Of a stretch of DNA of 64,000 nucleotides, positions 53,830-60,636 are shown one piece after another. The notes under the pieces are model-generated. The model did not search any database. It was not told the DNA's origin and saw only the letters and a program-made list of their open reading frames with translations. A program made the position numbers and the translations under genes. How positions within the stretch are numbered: position 1 is the stretch's first letter; every line of letters begins with the position of its first letter. This stretch comes from Hymenobacter cyanobacteriorum (lineage in GTDB: Bacteria > Bacteroidota > Bacteroidia > Cytophagales > Hymenobacteraceae), in assembly GCF_022631375.1 (NCBI RefSeq), contig NZ_JALBGC010000003.1:372001-436000 (forward strand). Reading direction: 5' to 3'.

Positions 53830-54183
53830 TTAAGCGGGCAGCAACACTTCTTCGGTAAGGATGCGACGGCTACGGGACGTGCGGTTGAGCAGTTCGATGG
53901 GCAGGCGTGGGGGCTCGTAAACGGGCTCGGGCTGCTTGAGCAGGCGCCAGCCCAAGGCTAGCAGGAACTGGTCGAGGGTGCCGCGCTCGGCGGTGTCTTT
54001 GATGAAAATGGCCAAGGCATCTTCGAAAGCGGCGCGGGCTTCCTCCTCGGTGTCGCCGTAGGACGAGACTTCCAGCGCGGGGCAATAGGCCACGTACTGG
54101 CCGCTGTCGTCGTCAAGAACGAGCAGGACCTCAATCTGGGCTTTGGCGAGGCGACCGTGCGGGTCGGTGGTGAGAGTAGCCAT
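53830..54183 (-). CDS. HicB-like antitoxin
   Basis: Protein of 117 residues with the N-terminal partial RNase H-like HicB fold: QIEVLLVLDDDSGQYVAYCP, then ALEVSSYGDTEEEARAAFEDAL, the typical Gly-Asp-Thr-x-Glu-Glu-Ala motif. The C-terminal part (EPPRLPIELLNRTSRSRRI) has no clear DNA-binding helix-turn-helix. It probably neutralises the neighbouring HicA-like toxin. Convergent arrangement differs from the usual codirectional hicA-hicB operon. Confidence 0.8.
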   Translation of the reverse strand: MATLTTDPHGRLAKAQIEVLLVLDDDSGQYVAYCPALEVSSYGDTEEEARAAFEDALAIFIKDTAERGTLDQFLLALGWRLLKQPEPVYEPPRLPIELLNRTSRSRRILTEEVLLPA

Positions 54184-54286
54184 AGAAAATATAGGGATAG
54201 GAACCGGGCCGGGCCTGGCTTAAGTAAAGCTAGTACAAAGTACGCTACCGTGAACAACGACGGGGGGCAGTTATGTTCGCGGCAAC

Positions 54287-54317
54287 TTGCAAGGGCATGA
54301 AAGCCATGTATATTTGC
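54287..54317 (+). promoter_or_regulatory. Putative promoter before the nrdA tail copy
   Basis: TTG (54287-54289), 20 bases, TATATTTG (54310-54317): a good match to the Bacteroidota promoter consensus, directed into the duplicated nrdA 3' end and its terminator. Confidence 0.5.
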
Positions 54318-54329
54318 TCAACGCCTAGC

Positions 54330-54454
54330 CACAAATTCACGGTGGAATCAAGCCGCCGAAATCCTGGAGCCCCTGGCCTTGGTGGAGCAAAACCAGTCCG
54401 ACATGGCCTGCTCCCTGGATAACCCGGACGCTTGCGAGGCCTGTGGGTCGTAGT
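54330..54454 (+). pseudogene. Diverged duplicate of the nrdA 3' end
   Basis: About 125 bases aligned with nrdA 53327-53451, with several mismatches and a 2-base deletion near 54347 that shifts the frame. Differences are mainly C/T changes at third codon positions, and the final residues [14 protein letters not shown] are kept in one frame. A strong terminator follows (54488). Intact nrdA has none directly behind it. The likely reading is that an incoming segment carried its own nrdA tail and displaced the ancestral tail and terminator to here. Confidence 0.8.
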
Positions 54455-54487
54455 AGGAGTAGAAGAAAGAGCGTATAATTTGCAGAA

Positions 54488-54515
54488 AGGCCACCTCCAC
54501 GAGGTGGCCTTTTTA
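54488..54515 (+). terminator. Terminator behind the nrdA tail copy
   Basis: AGGCCACCTC (54488-54497), loop CAC, GAGGTGGCCT (54501-54510), then TTTTT. Probably the ancestral nrdA terminator. Confidence 0.85.
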
Positions 54516-54648
54516 TATGGGCAATATTTTAGTCGTCTTGCTTCTGTTTGTAAGTAGCGCAACGTGTCTGCAAGTGCCTGTAAGAACTAAACGCATGAGT
54601 TGCCGCTAGCTAATATTATTTGCTTTGACTTGGATTGACTTGCATGTG

Positions 54649-54680
54649 TTTGGAATGTCTTGCACGTCATCGTACATTTG
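54649..54680 (+). promoter_or_regulatory. Promoter of the 251-residue hypothetical gene
   Basis: TTTG (54649-54652), 20 bases, TACATTTG (54673-54680): an excellent Bacteroidota promoter match, 25 bases upstream of the ATG at 54706. Confidence 0.6.
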
Positions 54681-54705
54681 TTTCGAATCAAAGCAATTCA
54701 AAGCA

Positions 54706-55461
54706 ATGCCAACGCCAATAGATGTGTCTAGCTTGCCAGCGTCCGACAGAGAGGACATTGCGCGTTTGTTCCAATCGAAGTTGCAGCTCGCAATCCAGCA
54801 GGAAAAAGAACTGCAAAGGCAACTTGCACCGATTCGTGAGTCAGTAACGACTTATAAAAGTTTCTTAGAGCAGTTGGGCCTACCGGAGGCAGCACTTGCT
54901 GTAGTGTCTAACATAACCTCTATAGAACACCAAGGCGAAAAGGCTTTAGAAACGGTAGCAGTTGCTAATTCTGCCCAAGTAACACGGGAGTATAGTTCAG
55001 CATGGACTCACGCTGAGAAAATCATGTATGTCTTGAAGAACCCTGAAGAGTATGGGTTTAGAACATTCGTTGGAGCGTCATCAGTTGTGGACGCAATAAT
55101 TCAAGAAGAGAAAAACCTGGACCGTATTCTTTCAAAAGACAATCTGAAAAATATAGGTCCCACGTTATCCCGGATGATTGGCAGGGACCAAGCTTTTAAG
55201 TTTCTTGAAAAAGGCAGCCTATCTAGATATCACTTTGTTTCCTCTGATTGGTTTGGGCAAGATGGTAGACTGAAAGCAGAGTTTGCCATCGCAACAAGAC
55301 ATCTGCAGATACCTGCCAACAGAAAACCTCTGACACTGCGAATAGCGGAGAGCAATGAGAAGATTGTGGGCAAGACAGAACAGGATGTAGAAGACACCCT
55401 AGAGGACAATGCTAAGCGCAACAAAGCACCGTTAGAGCTTTTTAGCCCTGGTGTCAGTTAA
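54706..55461 (+). CDS. Hypothetical protein, AT-rich gene
   Basis: Protein of 251 residues starting MPTPIDVSSLPASDRED (an in-frame ATG-like start at 54625 precedes the promoter and is rejected). Residues about 15-60 look like a coiled coil (ARLFQSKLQLAIQQEKELQR). The rest is mixed helix and strand, and SLSRYHFVSSDWF is a possible winged-helix-like segment. GC content and codon use are much lower than in the surrounding housekeeping genes, suggesting transfer. No family was recognised. A strong terminator follows. Confidence 0.7.
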   Translation: MPTPIDVSSLPASDREDIARLFQSKLQLAIQQEKELQRQLAPIRESVTTYKSFLEQLGLPEAALAVVSNITSIEHQGEKALETVAVANSAQVTREYSSAWTHAEKIMYVLKNPEEYGFRTFVGASSVVDAIIQEEKNLDRILSKDNLKNIGPTLSRMIGRDQAFKFLEKGSLSRYHFVSSDWFGQDGRLKAEFAIATRHLQIPANRKPLTLRIAESNEKIVGKTEQDVEDTLEDNAKRNKAPLELFSPGVS

Positions 55462-55467
55462 ATAAAA

Positions 55468-55497
55468 AACCCAGTTGAGTTGGCGCTCAACTGGGTT
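55468..55497 (+). terminator. Terminator of the hypothetical gene
   Basis: AACCCAGTTGAG (55468-55479) pairs perfectly with CTCAACTGGGTT (55486-55497), directly behind the stop at 55461. Confidence 0.8.
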
Positions 55498-55556
55498 CTT
55501 GACGGGAAGGTCCCGGCCTCGTATTTTTTCACCAGTTACTTCAGTAAACAAAGCAA

Positions 55557-55679
55557 ATGGCAGACAAAGCCAATGACCCGAGTTATGTTGAAGTGTTTAC
55601 GCCATTCATTACGATAAAAGGCAAAAGAGTTTATCGTAAAGGTGGTGGCGTATTCCGGTTCTTCGCAAAACGACGGTAA
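55557..55679 (+). CDS. Small basic protein ORF (40 residues)
   Basis: A short reading frame, MADKANDPSYVEVF then PFITIKGKRVYRKGGG and FRFFAKRR, with a strongly basic C-terminal half and lower GC than the repeats that follow. It starts 60 bases after a terminator. Coding status is suggested by composition only. It could also be remnant sequence of the transferred segment. Confidence 0.4.
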   Translation: MADKANDPSYVEVFTPFITIKGKRVYRKGGGVFRFFAKRR

Positions 55680-55765
55680 CTCCAACGGTGGGGTGTTCGG
55701 GACGAGCAGCCTCACTTATGTTCAACAAATGTAGTAACAACTCTCAAATTGCTGTGAGTTCGCTG

Positions 55766-56150
55766 CATCACCAGCCGCTTCCGCCCCGGGAGCGGCTGGT
55801 TTGCGTTTGGGGAAGCTTGCGCGGAATGGCGAGAAACCAACGCATCGCCCAGCCGCTGCGCGCCGGGGGCGGCTGGTTTGGTTTGGGGAAGCTTGCGCGG
55901 AATGGCGAGAAACCAACGCATCGCCCAGCCGCTGCGCGCCGGGGGCGGCTGGTTTGGTTTGGTTTGGTTTGGTTTGGTTTGGTTTGGGGAAGCTTGCGCG
56001 GGATTGCAAGCAACTCTAAGCATCGTTCAGCCGCCCCCGCCTCGGGAGCGGCTGGTTTGGTTTTGGGGAAGCTCGCGCGGCATGGCGAGAAACTCTAAGC
56101 ATCGTTCAGCCGCTGCGGCGCCGGGGGCGGCTGGGGTGGGGGCGTGGGGC
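55766..56150. repeat. Tandem palindromic repeat array (4 full copies plus a partial)
   Basis: Units of about 76-102 bases begin at 55766, 55843, 55919, 56021 and 56100. Each has a stem CAGCCGC/GCGGCTG, then GGTTTGGTTTTGGGGAAGC and a second stem CTCGC/GCGAG, ending AAACTCTAAG or AAACCAACG. Further copies at 56774, 56855, 57495, 58381, 58455 and 58869 separate the genes downstream. Confidence 0.9.
55951..55985. repeat. GGTTT x 7 microsatellite
   Basis: Seven tandem GGTTT units inside the third copy of the palindromic repeat array; neighbouring copies have one or two units. Confidence 0.9.
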
Positions 56151-56199
56151 TGCTGGGGTGAGGTTGGGGGCCGTGGGGCCGGGGCAGTAGCTTTACCGG

Positions 56200-56535
56200 A
56201 TGACGCTTCACGACAAGCCGCTGTTTGTGGCGGCCAACAAGGTGCAGGACTATCTGCTCAATCCTGACCACCCGATTGGCGGGGCTAAGGCCAGATTCTT
56301 TCTTGGCATCGGGTATTCGCGGGAGCACTACGAGCGGCTGATTGCCGACTTGATTGAGCACGGCCATTTCCGTCCGGTGACGGAAGAAAAGGAATCGCCT
56401 TACGGCGTTAAATTTGTGGTAGATGGCCCGTTGCTGGCTCCTAACGGCCGCGAATACCCACTCCGCACCGTGTGGATGGAACAATCGCCCGGCACGTTCG
56501 TTTTGTTAATCACCGCTCACTTACTCGACCGCTAA
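56200..56535 (+). CDS. DUF6883-like protein, toxin-antitoxin candidate
   Basis: Protein of 111 residues: VAANKVQDYLLNPDHP, GGAKARFFLGIGYSREHYERL, SPYGVKFVVDGPLLAPNG and LRTVWMEQSPGTFVLLITAH fit the DUF6883 pattern (lock on a KxxxYLL helix, GKxKAxFF and a C-terminal TVW segment). Its stop overlaps the next start by one base (TAATG), so the two are translationally coupled. The family commonly occurs beside DUF4926 proteins; a toxin-antitoxin or immunity role is suspected. No function is proven. Confidence 0.75.
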   Translation: MTLHDKPLFVAANKVQDYLLNPDHPIGGAKARFFLGIGYSREHYERLIADLIEHGHFRPVTEEKESPYGVKFVVDGPLLAPNGREYPLRTVWMEQSPGTFVLLITAHLLDR

Positions 56536-56756
56536 TGAAACCCTTCGCCGAATTAGACATCGTGCAATTGCAGCAAGCGCACCCTGAATGCGGCTTGCCT
56601 ACCGGAGCCGTAGGGACCGTCGTGCTGGTGTATCGGCAGGGCGAAGCTTACGAAGTAGAATTTGTACGCCCCGACGGTACCACACAAGCGGTAATAACCT
56701 TGCCCGCCGCTGAAGTAGCCGCGCCGGCTGCTCACGCTGCTCGGCAGGCCGCTTAA
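56535..56756 (+). CDS. DUF4926-like protein
   Basis: Protein of 73 residues, MKPFAELDIVQLQQ, then GAVGTVVLVYRQGEAYEVEF and DGTTQAVITLPAAEV. The GxxGTVV...YEVEF...DGxT pattern matches DUF4926, a small SH3-like beta-barrel fold. It is coupled to the DUF6883 gene by a one-base overlap. Together they form a small two-gene unit bounded on both sides by the palindromic repeat. Confidence 0.8.
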   Translation: MKPFAELDIVQLQQAHPECGLPTGAVGTVVLVYRQGEAYEVEFVRPDGTTQAVITLPAAEVAAPAAHAARQAA

Positions 56757-56773
56757 CTGTTTTGTAGCTCCTG

Positions 56774-56898
56774 TATCACCTAGCCGCTTCCGCCCCCGGT
56801 AGCGGCTGGTTTGTTTTTGAAGAAGCTCGCGCGGAATTGCAAGAAACTCTAAGCTTAGCCGCCTTCGCGCCGGGGGCGGCTGGGGGGCGTGGGGGTGG
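56774..56898. repeat. Palindromic repeat, two copies
   Basis: Copies starting at 56774 (full) and 56855 (stem only) of the family seen in the array at 55766. They separate the DUF6883/DUF4926 pair from the DUF433/DUF5615 pair. Confidence 0.9.
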
Positions 56899-56904
56899 CA
56901 GTAA

Positions 56905-57249
56905 CTAAGGCAGGACGTTGCCGATTTCCACAAAGGGCTCCCCAGCTTCCAGTAATTCTATCGCGGCAGGCAGGGTAGCCAACAGCACTTCTTGCAGCCG
57001 CTCGTTGGACGTATTGCCACACGTGAGCCAGATAACCTGCGGTGGCGGGCCGAAACGGTCGAGTAGCTGCCGGAAGTCGGCGTCTTTGGTGAGCACGACG
57101 GCTCCGGCGGCTTTGGCCGCCCGGAATATTTCTTCGTCTTCGGCATCGCGCAGCCCTAGCGTGCGGAGCGCGACGGCCTCAACGGGGAATTTCCACTTTA
57201 TCCAGGCGGCGATGAGCGGCGAGAGGTGCGCGTCAATCCAGAAGGTCAT
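56905..57249 (-). CDS. DUF5615 PIN-like toxin
   Basis: Protein of 114 residues with the features of DUF5615 (Mut7-C/PIN-like): FWIDAHLSPLIAAWI (catalytic Asp at start), LGLRDAEDEEIF, and VVLTKDADFRQLL with conserved Asp residues. PIN-like proteins act as RNA nucleases and are toxins in many TA pairs. It is downstream of and overlaps (ATGA, 4 bases) a DUF433 antitoxin gene. Pairing of DUF433 with DUF5615 is a recognised TA arrangement; toxicity here is inferred. Confidence 0.85.
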   Translation of the reverse strand: MTFWIDAHLSPLIAAWIKWKFPVEAVALRTLGLRDAEDEEIFRAAKAAGAVVLTKDADFRQLLDRFGPPPQVIWLTCGNTSNERLQEVLLATLPAAIELLEAGEPFVEIGNVLP

Positions 57250-57470
57250 GCGGCGAGGCGCGGGTAGTCAATCTGGCGGGCGGCGTACTGCAGCGCAGCT
57301 TGCAGGTCGGCGGCTTCAAGGTCGGGCATCTCGACCAGAATCTGCTCGGCGCTGAGGCCAGCGGCAAAGAGCTGGAGCACGTCGGCCACGCGGATGCGCA
57401 TGCCGCGAATGCAGGGCCGGCCGCCGCACTGGCGCGGGTTGGTAGTGATGCGATGCTGCAAGGATTCCAT
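57246..57470 (-). CDS. DUF433 antitoxin
   Basis: Protein of 74 residues: HRITTNPRQCGGRPCIRGMRI is the DUF433 signature (CGGKPCIRGTRI type), followed by the VADVLQLFAAGLSAEQIL and MPDLEAADLQAALQYA helices that form a helix-turn-helix-like fold. It is the first gene of the two-gene operon with the PIN-like toxin; it probably binds DNA and neutralises the toxin. Confidence 0.88.
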   Translation of the reverse strand: MESLQHRITTNPRQCGGRPCIRGMRIRVADVLQLFAAGLSAEQILVEMPDLEAADLQAALQYAARQIDYPRLAA

Positions 57471-57494
57471 GTGGTGAAGATACTGGAGTTTCTA

Positions 57495-57530
57495 TTGCCG
57501 CTGCGCGCCGGGGCGGCTGGGGTGCGTTGG
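57495..57530. repeat. Palindromic repeat, partial copy
   Basis: GCCGCTGCGCGCCGGGGCGG stem part and the GGGGTGCGTTGGGG tail, upstream of the DUF433 gene and of the 217-residue hypothetical gene. Confidence 0.75.
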
Positions 57531-57722
57531 GGCATAAGCTCCGGCAAGTGGTACGCGGTGAATAAGAGGTCGGAACTCAGTAACTTTCTATCCAGCGCAC
57601 GTCGTCTAATAGCTACCAGCCAGAGTCCGGCTAAGGGTGGGTGCGAGTCAGTAAGGCCGAGCTAAGAACATTCGTCTCTAGCTGCCGCAGAAACCGCGGT
57701 GACTTTCTGCTTTTTTCGCACC

Positions 57723-58376
57723 ATGAACCTGTTGTGCCTTTGCTTTCTTCTGACGGTGCTAAGTAGTGCTGGCTGCGTTTGGGCACAAGCCACTGCCCAA
57801 GCTCCTGCTCCAGACCCGCAATTACTCACGCTTGAAGAACTGATGCGGATGCGGCAGCAACCCTTCGCCGTTACCAATCAGGAATTACAAGCCCGGGGCT
57901 GGCGGTTGGCGAGCCGCAAAAACGACCAACACTTTGGCTGCATAAGCTATTGGTGGGCCTACCCACCACGGCAACCGGGTGAATTTGCCGATAGCATGTT
58001 CCTAGCCGTTTACCCCGGTGATGGTAATTGGAACCTGATTAGTCACCGTTCCGCCAGCAGGCGGGAGTACGCGCTGGTGCGGGCAGCCATTTTGGCCCGA
58101 GGCCTTACCCGCTACGACAATCCCCATGTGGAACAGGCTACTGACAGCGCTTGGCAATGCTACGAAGCTCCTCGTCAATACATCAATCTAGATTATGACG
58201 CTAACCGAGTGCATCGCGAGTATTACGTGATGGTCCAGCGCCGAAATCCGCAACCAGCGCGTACTAAGCTTGAGGTTTTGGGTAGCGAAGCTTTTCCACC
58301 GCCACCAGATTTTTCTAGGCGACTGAAGCCGATAAAGCCTCAAGGCAAACCGCGTCATAAGAATAAGAAGCTCTAA
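57723..58376 (+). CDS. Exported hypothetical protein
   Basis: Protein of 217 residues. The ATG at 57723 starts a signal peptide (LLCLCFLLTVLSSAGCVWAQ; the Cys may be a lipobox). The mature part contains LLTLEELMRMRQQPF, HFGCISYWWAYPPRQPG and a basic tail (KPIKPQGKPRHKNKKL). No known domain was recognised. It lies alone between two copies of the palindromic repeat, like its neighbours. Confidence 0.7.
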   Translation: MNLLCLCFLLTVLSSAGCVWAQATAQAPAPDPQLLTLEELMRMRQQPFAVTNQELQARGWRLASRKNDQHFGCISYWWAYPPRQPGEFADSMFLAVYPGDGNWNLISHRSASRREYALVRAAILARGLTRYDNPHVEQATDSAWQCYEAPRQYINLDYDANRVHREYYVMVQRRNPQPARTKLEVLGSEAFPPPPDFSRRLKPIKPQGKPRHKNKKL

Positions 58377-58380
58377 GTTC

Positions 58381-58498
58381 CCCGGCCGCTTTGCGCCGGG
58401 GGCGGCTGGGTTGGTTTTGGGGAAGCTCGCGCGGAATGGCGAGAAAAGCTAAGCATCGTTCAGCCGCTTCGCGGCGGGGGCAGCTGGGGCGTGGGGAC
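58381..58498. repeat. Palindromic repeat, two copies
   Basis: A copy starting at about 58381 and a second stem copy starting at 58455, ending in GGGGCGTGGGG. They separate the exported hypothetical gene from the NTF2-like immunity gene. Confidence 0.9.
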
Positions 58499-58511
58499 CG
58501 TAGGTTGCGGA

Positions 58512-58862
58512 ATGAAGCAGTTAGTTTCTCTCTCACTCATTATGGGTTTGCTAATGGTAGCAAGCAGCGCCAAGGCCCAAACGCCAAAGGCAAGGCCGCA
58601 AGAGCCCACCGCATCGCCGAGTTTCATGCCAAGTGGCGGTTTCGTGCCCGATGCTGCCACGGCCAAGCGCATAGCCGAAGTGGTCTGGTTACCTATCTAC
58701 GGTAAGAAAGTTCTAAGCGAAAAGCCGTATCAGGCTACGTTAAACAGCAAAGGCGTGTGGGTAGTGGAAGGCTCCTTGCCAAAGGACATGGACGGCGGTG
58801 TGGCTTATATCGAGATAAGCAAACGCGACGGCCGGATTCTAGAGGTTACTCATGGGAAGTAA
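58512..58862 (+). CDS. NTF2-fold immunity-like protein (YbbC/YhhH family), exported
   Basis: Protein of 116 residues starting at the ATG at 58512 with a signal peptide (LVSLSLIMGLLMVASSAKAQ). The mature part VPDAATAKRIAEVVWLPIYG, KPYQATLNSKGVWVVEGSLP and GGVAYIEISKRDGRILEV matches the NTF2-fold immunity (YhhH-type) family. Immunity proteins of this family neutralise polymorphic toxins. No toxin gene is adjacent, so it may be an orphan that protects against toxins of other cells. The match is good. Confidence 0.8.
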   Translation: MKQLVSLSLIMGLLMVASSAKAQTPKARPQEPTASPSFMPSGGFVPDAATAKRIAEVVWLPIYGKKVLSEKPYQATLNSKGVWVVEGSLPKDMDGGVAYIEISKRDGRILEVTHGK

Positions 58863-58868
58863 CTGACG

Positions 58869-58908
58869 CATCGTTCAGCCGCCTTCGCGGCGGAGGCGGC
58901 TGGGATAG
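58869..58908. repeat. Palindromic repeat, single stem copy
   Basis: CATCGTTCAGCCGC, loop, GGCGGCTGG: the same family, 7 bases after the stop of the immunity-like gene. Confidence 0.85.
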
Positions 58909-58950
58909 GATTCGGGGCCGTAGCCGGCCCGGCGCACTTATATTGTGGCG

Positions 58951-59343
58951 ATGAACACCGCGTGGCATTTCCCTTTTATGATAGCGGCTTCGCTGCTGGT
59001 CTTCTGGCTGATGGTGCGGCTGCTATTGCCCAAGGAGCAGTTCCGCGCCAAGCGCGTTCAGATTGCAGCTCTGGCCCTGGTAGTGGTGGTGTTTGGGATG
59101 CTGTTCGGCAAGTATGGCGCCACGGCGGGCTTGCCGTGGTGGGTGTACTATCCCATCCCCATGCTCATCACGGTGCTGCTGCCCCCGCTGGTGCTGAAGC
59201 TGAATGCTCGCACCACGGCCGCCTATCTGGTGCTGAGCTTTCTGTTGGCGCCGCTTATCCACGGGCTGTTTTCCTTCTTCCTGGGCTGGACGGAGTACAT
59301 GCCTTTCTGGAAAATCCCTTCGGTGGGTAGTTTGCTGGCGTAA
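58951..59343 (+). CDS. Hypothetical membrane protein
   Basis: Protein of 130 residues with four hydrophobic segments (around residues 8-25, 39-53, 63-81 and 91-110). The ATG at 58951 is preferred over a GTG two codons upstream. A promoter-like TATATTG lies about 10 bases upstream of the start. No family was recognised. It is the last gene before the array gives way to ordinary chromosome. Confidence 0.7.
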   Translation: MNTAWHFPFMIAASLLVFWLMVRLLLPKEQFRAKRVQIAALALVVVVFGMLFGKYGATAGLPWWVYYPIPMLITVLLPPLVLKLNARTTAAYLVLSFLLAPLIHGLFSFFLGWTEYMPFWKIPSVGSLLA

Positions 59344-59535
59344 GCACCGCGGCAGGGCTTGGCCTCACCAGGAGCATGCGTGCGGGGGCGAGTCCGGGGT
59401 TTCTGCGCCTCGTTCGGCAGCCGCGCTGGGAGCGGCGGGGTTATTTTGGAGAGGCTTGCGGCCAATTACGGTGGCCTGTGCAGCTTTGCAGCGTCCAACG
59501 GGCCTTTAGGCACTGTTTCATCCTTTCCATTTTTT

Positions 59536-60441
59536 ATGCAGTTGTTCGGTAATCGTAACCGGCATTTCGCTACCAGCCTGCTGGGGCTGGCCTTGAGCTT
59601 GTTCGGCTGTAGCGCTACTAAAACGCCACTGGCCGCCAGCGCCCGCCCGGGCAGTGCTCCCACTTCCATCCTGCTGATGGGCTGTAGCCACCTGTCGCAG
59701 CTCTATAAGGCCGGCAACCCCAATTCTGACGTACTGACGCCCAAACGCCAGGCCGAGCTGGCCGCCGTGCTCGATGGGCTGCAGCGCTACCAGCCCGACG
59801 GTATTCTGGTGGAAGAGCTACCCGAGCAGCAGGGCCGCATCGATAGCCTGTACCAGCGCTACCGGCAGGGCCAACTCGACCTGAACACCCTGCCCGGCGG
59901 CCGCAGCGAGGTGTACCAGCTGGGCTTCGCGCTGGGCAAGCGCTTGGGGCTGGCCCGCATTCAGTGCGTGAACGCGCCGGGCGGCACGTCGCAAAGCATC
60001 CTGAACGCCGGCCAGAACATCGAGCTCTACAAACAGGCCGATGCCGACTGGCACGCGTTTTCCGACCCCTTTGGCCAGCAATTGCTGGCCGGTGGCACCA
60101 TTGGGCAGTTTTTGCGCACCATTAATGCGCCGGCTACCCTGCAGCAGTTGCACGCGCTGGTGTATTGCACGCCGGCCCGCGTCACTAACGGCACGCTCAA
60201 GCCCGACGAGATGGTCGACGCTGCGTTTATCAACCCCAGGTATGTGGGCGCGGAGTTTATCTCGGTGTTCTACAACCGCGATTTGAAGGTGTATTCTAAC
60301 ATCGTGACGACCCAGCTGCAAACCAGGCAAACCCGCCAGCTCCTGATAATCGGGGCGCGGCACGCGGGGTCGCTGCAAGGCATTCTGGCCGCCGACCCGG
60401 CTTATCGGGTGGTGCCCACGGCGCGCTACCTGGGCCGCTAG
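59536..60441 (+). CDS. DUF5694-like lipoprotein (TraB-like)
   Basis: Exported lipoprotein of 301 residues; the ATG at 59536 starts a signal peptide with lipobox GLALSLFGCSA. The mature part ILLMGCSHLSQLYKAGNP, DGILVEELPEQQGRID and LLIIGARHAGSLQGIL resembles DUF5694/TraB-type proteins, in which a GxxH and Glu are conserved. Function is unknown; TraB-like folds include metallopeptidases. The open frame to 59359 has no credible start. Confidence 0.75.
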   Translation: MQLFGNRNRHFATSLLGLALSLFGCSATKTPLAASARPGSAPTSILLMGCSHLSQLYKAGNPNSDVLTPKRQAELAAVLDGLQRYQPDGILVEELPEQQGRIDSLYQRYRQGQLDLNTLPGGRSEVYQLGFALGKRLGLARIQCVNAPGGTSQSILNAGQNIELYKQADADWHAFSDPFGQQLLAGGTIGQFLRTINAPATLQQLHALVYCTPARVTNGTLKPDEMVDAAFINPRYVGAEFISVFYNRDLKVYSNIVTTQLQTRQTRQLLIIGARHAGSLQGILAADPAYRVVPTARYLGR

Positions 60442-60636
60442 CCGCCGCTTTTGGCCCTCGCCAGTGGCGGCCGGGCCAGTGTTGGGAGCAGCCAAAGCGG
60501 AAAATCCGAGCGCGGCGGTGGCGGCGCTGGCCACACCATCACCCGGCCCTTACGCGGGCAATGCCGTATAAATGAGGCTTCACCTTACCCGGCGGCCGGC
60601 GTTATCGTAGTACCGGGCCGCTGGTTCTTTTTGCCC

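Larger units (their letters stand above)
55680..56199. other. Gene-poor stretch dominated by tandem palindromic repeats
   Basis: About 520 bases between the small ORF and the DUF6883 gene. Most of it (55766-56150) is the tandem repeat array; the last 50 bases lead into the DUF6883 start. Open frames here are products of the repeats. Confidence 0.7.

Noticed and set aside
55951..55985. GGTTT repeat as a phase-variation switch
   Set aside because: It lies inside intergenic repeat sequence, not in a gene or a recognisable promoter; only slippage within the repeat family is indicated.
55766..56150. Possible CRISPR array
   Set aside because: The units are tandem copies with almost no unique spacers, and the internal stems and unit length do not fit CRISPR repeats; no cas genes are near.
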